Below are positions 5,338-12,964 of a stretch of 12,964 nt of DNA, piece after piece (position 1 is the first letter of the stretch; each line of letters begins with the position of its first letter). A model generated the notes under the pieces. That model was not told the origin of the DNA, did not search any database, and worked only from the letters and a program-made list of their open reading frames with translations. The position numbers and the translations under genes are program-made. This stretch comes from Pseudomonadota bacterium. Its GTDB lineage: Bacteria; Pseudomonadota; Gammaproteobacteria; Xanthomonadales; Rhodanobacteraceae. The stretch covers positions 1 through 12,964 of the forward strand of contig JAEZQS010000269.1 of the NCBI GenBank assembly GCA_023412995.1, given 5' to 3'.

Positions 5338-6783
5338 TCAGCCGGCGGGGGCTGTTTCAGCGGTCCAGCGATAGCGGATCGCGTATTCGAACGTTGCGCT
5401 GCCGCCGGCAGGCACCGGCACCTCGAAATCGACCGTATCGGTGCTGGTGCGTACGGGCTTGCGGCTGGACGACTGCAGCGTCCAGTTGCGCCAGCGGTCG
5501 GGATGCTCGCGCACCGTCACCATGCGTGCCGTGCCGCCGCTGTTGGTCAGGGTGACCCGGTAGGACTCGTCCAGCGTACGCGCCGCCTGGTCGAGCTGGA
5601 ACCCGGTGCGTTCGCGCTCGCCGCGCAGGTCGAATGCGGTTCCCAGTTGCACCCGCACGTCGCTGCCCTTGGGTGTGTCGCCCAAGTGGTTCTCCCCCAG
5701 CAGTTCCATCCGGCCGTCGCCGTCGCGCACGAGCACCCGCAGGTTGCCGGCGGGGAGGTTCTGCGCCGCCTTGAACAGCAGTTCGCTCGTCACCGGGCCG
5801 CCGGCCCGGTCGGCGCCGCGCGACAGCATCGGCCGTGGCGGGAACCAGGTGCCGCCATTCTCGAAAAGCCAGCGGCGCGTGCACGCAAGCGCCTCGTCCG
5901 GATACAGCGGCACCTGGGTGACGCTGCCGTCGGGCAGGTCCAGCGTACCGTCGATGGCGTAGCTGCGGTAGTCGCCCAGCGCGGACTGTTCCGGCATCGC
6001 TTCCGGCGCGGCTGCCGCATCCATCGACTTCGCCATCATCGTGCGCGGTGCGTAGTCGCTGCGCGCGAGGTTGGGCGCGCCGGCGACCAGCTTCAGTTCG
6101 GCTGCGGACCAGGCGCGGCCGCTGCGGTTGGCGATGCTGGCGAGCGCCGTCAGGTTCATGCGGCAGTCCGCGCCCTCCGCGATCTGCGCGGCATAGGCGG
6201 CGCGCCAGCCAAGGCCACTGGTCGGATAGGTGAGCCTCGCCTCGGCCGTGCCGGGTTTTCCTTCCACGACCACTTCCAGCGTGCTGCCGGGCAGGCCGGC
6301 TCCGCGCGGGAAAACCACCCGCGCGAAGTTGCGCACGTAGGCGACGCGGCCGTCGGCATCCTGCACCCCGAGCAGATCGCCTTCGGCCACCAGCAACGTG
6401 CCTTCGGCCAGCAGCGCGCCGTCGGCGGCCATCACCTGGACCGCTTCGCGGCGATGCGCCGCGAGGGCGCCAACGTCGCCGGGGGACGCCACCCGCTGCG
6501 CCAGCACGCGCGCTGCATCGCCGAAATAGATCGCCACGGCTTCGCTGTCGAGCATCGCCGGCAGGCCGTCGATGCGCAGGGACTGCCGTCCGCCCTGCAG
6601 CGTGAAGGTGCGGCGTTCGTGCGCCACGGCATGGCCGTCGTCGACCGGCGCCGTGCCGCTGGAAAACAGCACGTCGCCATCGCTCCGGTAGATCGTCAGG
6701 GCGGAATGCGGATCGGCGCCCGCAGCGCCCGCCGCGGGCGTGGCGAGGGCAGCGGCCAGCAGCAGGAAGGAAGTGCGTTGCAT
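5338..6783 (-). CDS. DUF4139 domain-containing exported protein
   Basis: This is a 481-residue protein. The start is at 6781-6783, with GGAGG on the minus strand at 6788-6792. Residues 1 to about 22 (MQRTSFLLLAAALATPAAGA and a little beyond) are a signal peptide, so a periplasmic or outer-surface location is likely. The middle and C-terminal parts carry the DUF4139 pattern: LTYPTSGLGWRAAYAAQI with a following AxIANRSGRAW strand, KLVAGAPNLAR, a Met/Ala-rich linker (MMAKSMDAAAAPEAMP), and late beta-strand segments ending VPVPAGGSATFEYAIRYRW. It looks all-beta. No catalytic motif is visible and no function is established for the family. It is divergent from the copper chaperone gene across a shared promoter region and is probably the first gene of a two-gene unit with the crotonase. 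Confidence 0.85.
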   Translation of the reverse strand: MQRTSFLLLAAALATPAAGAAGADPHSALTIYRSDGDVLFSSGTAPVDDGHAVAHERRTFTLQGGRQSLRIDGLPAMLDSEAVAIYFGDAARVLAQRVASPGDVGALAAHRREAVQVMAADGALLAEGTLLVAEGDLLGVQDADGRVAYVRNFARVVFPRGAGLPGSTLEVVVEGKPGTAEARLTYPTSGLGWRAAYAAQIAEGADCRMNLTALASIANRSGRAWSAAELKLVAGAPNLARSDYAPRTMMAKSMDAAAAPEAMPEQSALGDYRSYAIDGTLDLPDGSVTQVPLYPDEALACTRRWLFENGGTWFPPRPMLSRGADRAGGPVTSELLFKAAQNLPAGNLRVLVRDGDGRMELLGENHLGDTPKGSDVRVQLGTAFDLRGERERTGFQLDQAARTLDESYRVTLTNSGGTARMVTVREHPDRWRNWTLQSSSRKPVRTSTDTVDFEVPVPAGGSATFEYAIRYRWTAETAPAG

Positions 6784-6811
6784 GGGGCCTCCGGTGTCCG
6801 CGGCACGGTCG

Positions 6812-6843
6812 GTTATCATAACGGCCCCAAGGGAGCCTGCCAT
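6812..6843. promoter_or_regulatory. Divergent promoter with symmetric -10 core GTTATCATAAC
   Basis: An 11-bp perfect palindrome at 6812-6822 provides overlapping -10 elements in both directions: TATCAT (6814-6819) on the plus strand and TATGAT (6815-6820) on the minus strand. For the DUF4139 gene, minus-strand ATGGCA (6838-6843) lies 17 bases from the -10 and matches the -35 consensus at four of six positions. This -35 overlaps the start codon of the copper chaperone gene. The plus-strand -35 is weak. Leaders would be about 15 nt (plus) and 25 nt (minus). Confidence 0.6.
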
Positions 6844-7291
6844 GCATCCGATGACACGCCGATTCGCCGTGGCCTGTGCCGTGCTGCTCGGCGCGGCCGG
6901 TTCCGCGTCCGCCGCTGGCAACCTCGACGTCACCGACGCGTGGATCCGTGTTCCCCCGCCGGGCGCGACGATGCTGGCCGGCTACGCCACCCTCGCCAAC
7001 AGCGGCGACCAGCCGCTGACGATCCTGACCGTGCAGAGCGATGCATTCCGCATGGCGTCGCTGCACGAGACTGTGATCGAGGAGGGCGTATCACGCATGA
7101 AGGAACTGCACCGGCTCGTCATCGCGCCGGGGCAGACCGTGCAGCTGAAACCCGGCGGCAAGCACCTGATGCTGATGCAGCCGCGCCATGGCACTGCGGA
7201 GGGCGAGCGGATCGAGGTCATGTTCCTGCTCGCCGACGGCGAACGCGTGGAAACCTGGTTCGACGTGATCGCTGCACCCGCTGCGGACTGA
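6842..7291 (+). CDS. PCu(A)C family periplasmic copper chaperone
   Basis: This is a 149-residue protein. ATG 6842 has AGGGAG six bases upstream. Residues 1 to about 25 are a signal peptide (RRFAVACAVLLGAAGSASA|AG). The mature part is a cupredoxin-like domain beginning VTDAWIRVPPPGATMLAGYATLAN. The copper-binding pattern H-X10-M-X21-H-X-M fits exactly at His75, Met86, His108 and Met110, within SLHETVIEEG, RMKEL and GGKHLMLM. The Met often found near the first His is Thr here (HET). Proteins of this family bind Cu(I) in the periplasm and help load the CuA or CuB site of cytochrome oxidase, often with a Sco protein. No Sco or oxidase gene is nearby, so the partner is unknown. The gene is monocistronic in this window and convergent with the thioesterase gene. 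Confidence 0.94.
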   Translation: MHPMTRRFAVACAVLLGAAGSASAAGNLDVTDAWIRVPPPGATMLAGYATLANSGDQPLTILTVQSDAFRMASLHETVIEEGVSRMKELHRLVIAPGQTVQLKPGGKHLMLMQPRHGTAEGERIEVMFLLADGERVETWFDVIAAPAAD

Positions 7292-7478
7292 AACCCGGGG
7301 CGTCGCACCACGAAGGATCGCGAAGGCGCAGCGCAAGCCACATCCGCTGCACCGGCGACCACGCACCAGGTGAAACCGGATCCGCCCTTTGCCAGGCAAT
7401 GCAGATCGGCCTTTCACCTCATTGCTGCATTCCCGGTGTTTCGACTTTCCGTTGTGCGTTCCCGGCGGCTTCGTTGGG

Positions 7479-8035
7479 TCAGGCCTGGGTGCCCGAGTCC
7501 GGCGTGACGGCGCGGCGGATCGCGTCCGGAAGCGGGACCGGTGTGCCGCGCTCCGGATCGACCCAGACCATCACCACGTCGCCATCGGCGTAGAGGCAGG
7601 TCTCGTCGCCGGCGGCGAGCACGCGATGGGCGATGGTGACGGACGAGCTGCCCACCCGCGTGGCCGCCAGTTCCACCACGATCGCCGCGGGCCATGCCAG
7701 CTGCCGCCGGTAGTTCATGTGCGCAGCGGCCACCACCGGCATCATGGTTTCGTCGAACCAGGTGCCTTCCACGCCGGCCAGCCAGGCCAGGCGCGCTTCC
7801 TGCGCATACACCAGGAAGGTGGCGTTGTTGACGTGGTTGAAGGCATCGAGGTCGCCCCAGCGCACCTGCATCGGCACCTGGGCCATCGGGGTGGCCGCGC
7901 GCGGTGGGTCCGCAGCGGCCTGCGTTGCCTCGTCGGTTGCGGACGTCCTGGCAGGCGCGGCGGCCGGCTTCTTCGTGCGAGGGGCGGTGCCGGGCTGGCG
8001 CCGGCGCTGCGCTCCCGGTTTGCCTGCGGGGGTCT

Positions 8036-8039
<4 letters not shown>
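7479..8039 (-). CDS. Acyl-CoA thioesterase, 4HBT hot-dog family, with basic N-terminal extension
   Basis: This is a 186-residue protein. Its ATG (8037-8039) overlaps the uvrA TGA as ATGA, and AGGAAG lies about 7 bases upstream inside uvrA, so this start is well supported. The hot-dog domain runs from about residue 55 to 170: QVRWGDLDAFNHVNNATFLVY (58-78) has the D...HVNN motif, with Asp65 the likely catalytic residue, followed by EARLAWLAG. This matches YbgC/FadM-like thioesterases that hydrolyse acyl-CoA; the substrate is not predictable. Residues 1-50 are a Lys/Arg/Pro/Ala-rich low-complexity tail (KPGAQRRRQPG, PRTKKPAAAPAR) not part of the enzyme fold. An internal Met52 would give the bare domain but lacks a ribosome-binding site. 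Coupling to uvrA suggests shared expression, not necessarily shared function. Confidence 0.92.
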
Positions 8040-10900
<2,861 letters not shown>

Positions 10901-10925
10901 GCGCGGGAAATGGGGGGAAACGGCT

Positions 10926-10931
10926 ACTATA
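10926..10931 (-). promoter_or_regulatory. Candidate -10 element for uvrA
   Basis: Minus-strand TATAGT lies 25 bases from the uvrA ATG and would give a leader of roughly 20 nt. No good -35 is found at 16-18 bases; that position is occupied by the inverted repeat at 10941-10961, which hints at an activator or repressor site. The same AT-rich island reads TATAAC (10928-10933) on the plus strand. No E. coli-type LexA box (CTGT-N8-ACAG) is present. Confidence 0.45.
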
Positions 10932-10940
10932 ACAACCGCC

Positions 10941-10961
10941 CTGTCGCAGCCGGTGCGACAG
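10941..10961. repeat. Perfect inverted repeat CTGTCGCA-N5-TGCGACAG upstream of uvrA
   Basis: An exact 8-bp inverted repeat separated by GCCGG overlaps where the uvrA -35 should be. Its outer CTGT and ACAG are 13 bases apart, too far for the E. coli LexA spacing of 8. It could be an operator for another regulator or a hairpin in a transcript reading toward rplU. Neither T tract nor known motif accompanies it. Confidence 0.5.
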
Positions 10962-11044
10962 CGGACCCGCTGTGGCGAAGGCGCGGCCCGGCCGTTCCGG
11001 GGCCCATTGCGCCGGCCGCCGAGGCGGCTTTGCGGGGGTGGCGC

Positions 11045-11073
11045 TTGCCCGCGCCCACGGCTGCCGCTAGAAT
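11045..11073 (+). promoter_or_regulatory. Sigma70 promoter for rplU-rpmA
   Basis: TTGCCC (11045-11050), a 17-base spacer and TAGAAT (11068-11073) make a good consensus-like promoter. Transcription would start near 11080, giving a leader of about 57 nt before the rplU ATG. This is the strongest promoter match in the window, as expected for ribosomal protein genes. Confidence 0.75.
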
Positions 11074-11086
11074 GCGCGGTCCTATT

Positions 11087-11103
11087 CCGGCCGGGCAGGC
11101 CGG
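11087..11103 (+). other. Hairpin in the rplU 5' leader
   Basis: CCGGCC (11087-11092) and GGCCGG (11098-11103) form a perfect 6-bp stem around GGGCA, within the first 25 nt of the predicted rplU transcript. Ribosomal protein operons are often controlled by binding of one product to a leader structure, so this is a candidate control element or a 5' stabilising hairpin. It is too short to match the L21 leader described in Firmicutes. Confidence 0.4.
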
Positions 11104-11136
11104 GTGGCGATTCCAGAATAACTACAGAGGCATGCC

Positions 11137-11463
11137 ATGTACGCAGTCATAGTCACCGGCGGTCGCCAGTACCGCGTGGCGCAGGGCGAAGTCCTGCGCG
11201 TGGAGAAGCTCGTCGCCGACATCGGTGACGAGGTGAAGCTGGACCAGGTCCTGATGGTCGGCGAGGGCGAAGGCGTCACCGTCGGCGCGCCGCTGGTCGC
11301 CGGCGCGCTGGTCACCGCCAAGGTCCGTGGCCACGGACGCGCGGACAAGATCCGCATCGTCAAGTTCCGCCGCCGCAAGCACCACCGCAAGGAAATGGGC
11401 CACCGGCAGCATTACACCGAAATCGAGATCGTCGGCATCACCGGCGCGGGCAGCAAGGAGTAG
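11137..11463 (+). CDS. rplU: 50S ribosomal protein L21 (bL21)
   Basis: This is a 108-residue protein. ATG 11137 has CAGAGG at 11125-11130. It starts MYAVIVTGGRQYRVAQGE and has the conserved C-terminal RNA-binding segment VRGHGRADKIRIVKFRRRK then GHRQHYTEIEI. The length is close to the E. coli protein (103 residues). L21 binds 23S rRNA in the large subunit. It is first in the rplU-rpmA operon, with its own promoter 64 bases upstream, and is followed by rpmA after 4 bases. The rpmA ribosome-binding site AAGGAG lies in its last codons. Confidence 0.99.
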   Translation: MYAVIVTGGRQYRVAQGEVLRVEKLVADIGDEVKLDQVLMVGEGEGVTVGAPLVAGALVTAKVRGHGRADKIRIVKFRRRKHHRKEMGHRQHYTEIEIVGITGAGSKE

Positions 11464-11467
11464 TCCC

Positions 11468-11737
11468 ATGGCACACAAGAAGGCAGGCGGCTCCACCCGC
11501 AACGGCCGCGATTCCAATCCGAAGTACCTCGGCGTGAAGGTGTATGGCGGCCAGGCGGTCAACGCCGGCAACATCATCGTGCGCCAGCGCGGCACCCGCT
11601 TTCATCCGGGCACCGGCGTCGGCCTCGGCCGTGACCACACGCTGTTCGCCATCATCGACGGCAAGGTCGAGTTCAAGGCCAAGGGTCCCGAGCAGCGCAA
11701 GACGGTCAGCGTGGTGAAAGCCGGGAATGGAGAATAG
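11468..11737 (+). CDS. rpmA: 50S ribosomal protein L27 (bL27), 3' end overlapped by repeat
   Basis: This is an 89-residue protein. ATG 11468 has AAGGAG at 11455-11460, inside the rplU 3' end. The sequence MAHKKAGGSTRNGRDSNPKYLGVKV, GNIIVRQRGT, FHPGTGVGLGRDHTLFA and KVEFKAKGPEQRKTVSV is typical L27. Its N-terminal tail begins directly with MAHKK, so no processed leader is present; that tail reaches the peptidyl-transferase centre. The last codons, Gly-Asn-Gly-Glu-stop, lie within the GGGAATG 7-bp repeat array that starts at 11723, so the C-terminal residues look repeat-derived rather than ancestral. The C-terminus of L27 is variable between species, and this is probably tolerated. Confidence 0.98.
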   Translation: MAHKKAGGSTRNGRDSNPKYLGVKVYGGQAVNAGNIIVRQRGTRFHPGTGVGLGRDHTLFAIIDGKVEFKAKGPEQRKTVSVVKAGNGE

Positions 11738-11750
11738 GGAATGGGGAATG
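11723..11750 (+). repeat. Heptad tandem repeat, left array (GGGAATG x4)
   Basis: Four consecutive 7-bp units occur: GGGAATG (11723), GAGAATA (11730), GGGAATG (11737) and GGGAATG (11744). The array begins within the last codons of rpmA and contains its TAG stop. Bases 11737-11749 are an exact 13-bp inverted copy of 11901-11913 in the right array. Short GGGAATG-like arrays recur between genes in some Xanthomonadaceae, to my recollection, which would make this a dispersed intergenic repeat. Confidence 0.8.
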
Positions 11751-11806
11751 GCTGAAGCGGGTACGCCCGCCTGGCCGCCCTCCCGGGCCGCTCCATCCGG
11801 TCCAGC

Positions 11807-11836
11807 AAAGCCCCGCCTCGCGCGGGGCTTTTGTTT
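11807..11836 (+). terminator. Rho-independent terminator of rplU-rpmA
   Basis: AAAGCCCCGC (11807-11816) and GCGGGGCTTT (11822-11831) form a perfect 10-bp stem with a CTCGC loop, followed by TTTTGTTT (11829-11836). It is a textbook intrinsic terminator 70 bases after the rpmA stop. A smaller hairpin, GCGGG-TACG-CCCGC (11757-11770), precedes it. Confidence 0.93.
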
Positions 11837-11845
11837 GGGGGCGAA

Positions 11846-11874
11846 TGGTGATTCTGCCGGGGAACCCGCACAAT
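11846..11874 (+). promoter_or_regulatory. Weak candidate promoter for obgE
   Basis: TGGTGA (11846-11851), 17 bases, then CACAAT (11869-11874) resembles a sigma70 promoter loosely (3/6 and 4/6). Its position just after the rpmA terminator and 53 bases before the obgE ATG is sensible, since obgE otherwise depends on readthrough. Confidence 0.35.
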
Positions 11875-11900
11875 CGCGCGCGCCCGCTGTTGCTTGAACA

Positions 11901-11921
11901 ATTCCCCATTCCCCACTCCCC
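11901..11921 (-). repeat. Heptad tandem repeat, right array (inverted)
   Basis: The array reads ATTCCCC (11901), ATTCCCC (11908), ACTCCCC (11915) on the plus strand, i.e. GGGGAAT-type units on the minus strand. It is inverted relative to the array at the end of rpmA and stops five bases before the obgE ATG. It occupies the place where a Shine-Dalgarno would be, leaving a C-rich leader. Confidence 0.8.
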
Positions 11922-11926
11922 GCCCT

Positions 11927-12961
11927 ATGAAATTCGTCGACGAAGCCCTGATCCACGTGTACGCCGGCAACGGCGGCAACGGCGCGGTGAGCTTCCGGCG
12001 CGAGAAGTTCATCCCGCTCGGCGGTCCGGACGGCGGCGATGGCGGTGGCGGGGGCAGCGTCTGGCTGGTGGCCGACGAGGGCATCAACACGCTGGTCGAT
12101 TTCCGCCACCAGCGCGTGTTTCGCGCGCAGCGCGGCGAGAACGGGCGCGGCCGCCAGATGGCGGGCAAGGGCGGCGAGGACACCGTCGTGCGCGTACCCG
12201 TCGGCACGGTGGTCTTCAATACCGCCACCGAAGAGCAGATCGGCGACCTGGCCGCGAATGGCCAGCGCCTGCTGGTGGCGCAGGGCGGGCAGGGCGGGCT
12301 CGGCAACATCCACTTCAAGAGTTCGGTCAACCGCGCGCCGCGCCGCGCGACACCGGGCAGCGAAGGGGACGAGCGCGAGCTCCGGCTGGAACTGCGCGTG
12401 CTGGCCGACGTCGGGCTGCTCGGCTTCCCCAACGCCGGCAAGTCCACCCTCGTGCGCGCCGTCTCGGCGGCCACGCCGAAGGTGGCCGACTACCCCTTCA
12501 CCACGCTGCAGCCGCATCTGGGCGTGGTGCGCATCGAGACCGACCGCAGCTTCGTCATTGCCGACATCCCCGGCCTGATCGAAGGTGCCGCCGAGGGTGC
12601 CGGACTCGGCATCCAGTTCCTGCGCCACGTCGCGCGCACGCGGCTGCTGCTGCACGTGGTGGACATGGCGCCGCAGGACGGCAGCACCGATCCGGTGGCG
12701 GAAGTGCGCGCGATCGAGCGCGAGCTGGCAGGGCACGATCCCGCCCTGCTGGAGCGGCCGCGCTGGCTGGTGCTCAACAAGATGGACCTGCTGGCCCCGG
12801 CGGATCGCGACGCCGCCGCGCGCGCGATCGTGAAGCGCCTCAAGTGGAAGGCACCGTGGTACATGGTGTCGGCGATCGCGCGCGAGGGCACCTGGCCGAT
12901 GTGCCTGGACATCCAGCGCTTTTTCGACGAGCAGAAGGCAGCGGGCGGGGAACCGGCTTGA
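11927..12961 (+). CDS. obgE: GTPase Obg/CgtA, 50S assembly factor
   Basis: This is a 344-residue protein. ATG 11927 gives the canonical start MKFVDEALIHVYAGNGGNG; an upstream in-frame extension runs into repeat DNA and is not credible. The glycine-rich Obg fold spans about residues 1-158 (SFRREKFIPLGGPDGGDGG, VPVGTVVFN, GLGNIHFKSSVNRAPR). The G domain follows, with G1 GFPNAGKST (166-174), G2 DYPFTT (188-193), G3 DIPGLIEGA (213-221), G4 NKMD (284-287) and G5 SAI (315-317). Obg binds the 50S subunit late in assembly and links growth to nucleotide levels. The protein is shorter than E. coli ObgE (390) because the long acidic tail is absent. No Shine-Dalgarno is visible; the leader is the C-rich right repeat array. 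The TGA at 12959-12961 is complete. Confidence 0.99.
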   Translation: MKFVDEALIHVYAGNGGNGAVSFRREKFIPLGGPDGGDGGGGGSVWLVADEGINTLVDFRHQRVFRAQRGENGRGRQMAGKGGEDTVVRVPVGTVVFNTATEEQIGDLAANGQRLLVAQGGQGGLGNIHFKSSVNRAPRRATPGSEGDERELRLELRVLADVGLLGFPNAGKSTLVRAVSAATPKVADYPFTTLQPHLGVVRIETDRSFVIADIPGLIEGAAEGAGLGIQFLRHVARTRLLLHVVDMAPQDGSTDPVAEVRAIERELAGHDPALLERPRWLVLNKMDLLAPADRDAAARAIVKRLKWKAPWYMVSAIAREGTWPMCLDIQRFFDEQKAAGGEPA

Positions 12962-12964
12962 GCC

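Noticed and set aside
5302..7593. Plus-strand open frame of 763 codons
   Set aside because: It is antisense to the DUF4139 gene and out of frame with the copper chaperone gene, so it is a codon-bias shadow.
10921..10961. LexA/SOS box upstream of uvrA
   Set aside because: The CTGT and ACAG halves are separated by 13 bases instead of 8, and no TTAG-N6-TACTA-like Xanthomonas motif is complete; only an unassigned inverted repeat is reported.
11723..11921. CRISPR array
   Set aside because: The units are 7 bp, contiguous without spacers, and lie in two opposite orientations.

Overview
The window is a stretch of very GC-rich bacterial chromosome made almost entirely of ordinary core genes. The gene content and order point to a gammaproteobacterium, most likely of the Xanthomonadaceae/Lysobacteraceae group. 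The pointers are a MutL with a DMHAAHERI endonuclease motif, the rplU-rpmA-obgE block, an Obg without the long acidic tail of the E. coli protein, and 7-bp GGGAATG-type intergenic repeats. This placement is inference; no rRNA gene or marker search was available. I see no transposase, integrase, phage gene, tRNA, rRNA or CRISPR array.

Layout, left to right. (1) 1-1762, + strand: the 3' part of mutL (cut by the window edge), then a secreted DUF1684 protein. (2) 1763-2753: a 340-base gap with several strong inverted repeats, including a nested fold at 1937-2023, leading into a periplasmic FkpA/Mip-like FKBP protein. The FKBP-domain active site of that protein looks degenerate. A hairpin terminator follows. 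(3) 2821-4492, + strand: three tightly overlapping genes, a small DUF1289 Cys protein, a NudL-type CoA pyrophosphatase and the sulfurtransferase SseA, joined by GTGA and ATGA stop/start overlaps. (4) 4508-6783, - strand: an exported DUF4139 protein followed by a delta3,delta2-enoyl-CoA isomerase-like crotonase. (5) 6842-7291, + strand: a periplasmic PCu(A)C copper chaperone, divergent from the DUF4139 gene across a symmetric -10 core (GTTATCATAAC). (6) 7479-10900, - strand: uvrA, with a hot-dog thioesterase translationally coupled behind it (ATGA). (7) 10901-12961: a divergent control region, then rplU, rpmA and obgE on the + strand, with a textbook terminator between rpmA and obgE.

Functional links: mutL and uvrA serve DNA repair but are not adjacent. 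rplU, rpmA and obgE are the usual 50S ribosome assembly cluster. NudL, SseA and DUF1289 form the tightest coupled unit and may share a role in CoA or sulfur handling, which is inference.

I did not find a clearly new multi-gene system. The best unexplained signals are four. First, two inverted 7-bp repeat arrays run into the 3' end of rpmA and up to the obgE start codon. Second, a structured region precedes the FKBP gene. Third, the FKBP domain has probably lost its active site. Fourth, a perfect 21-nt inverted repeat lies upstream of uvrA.
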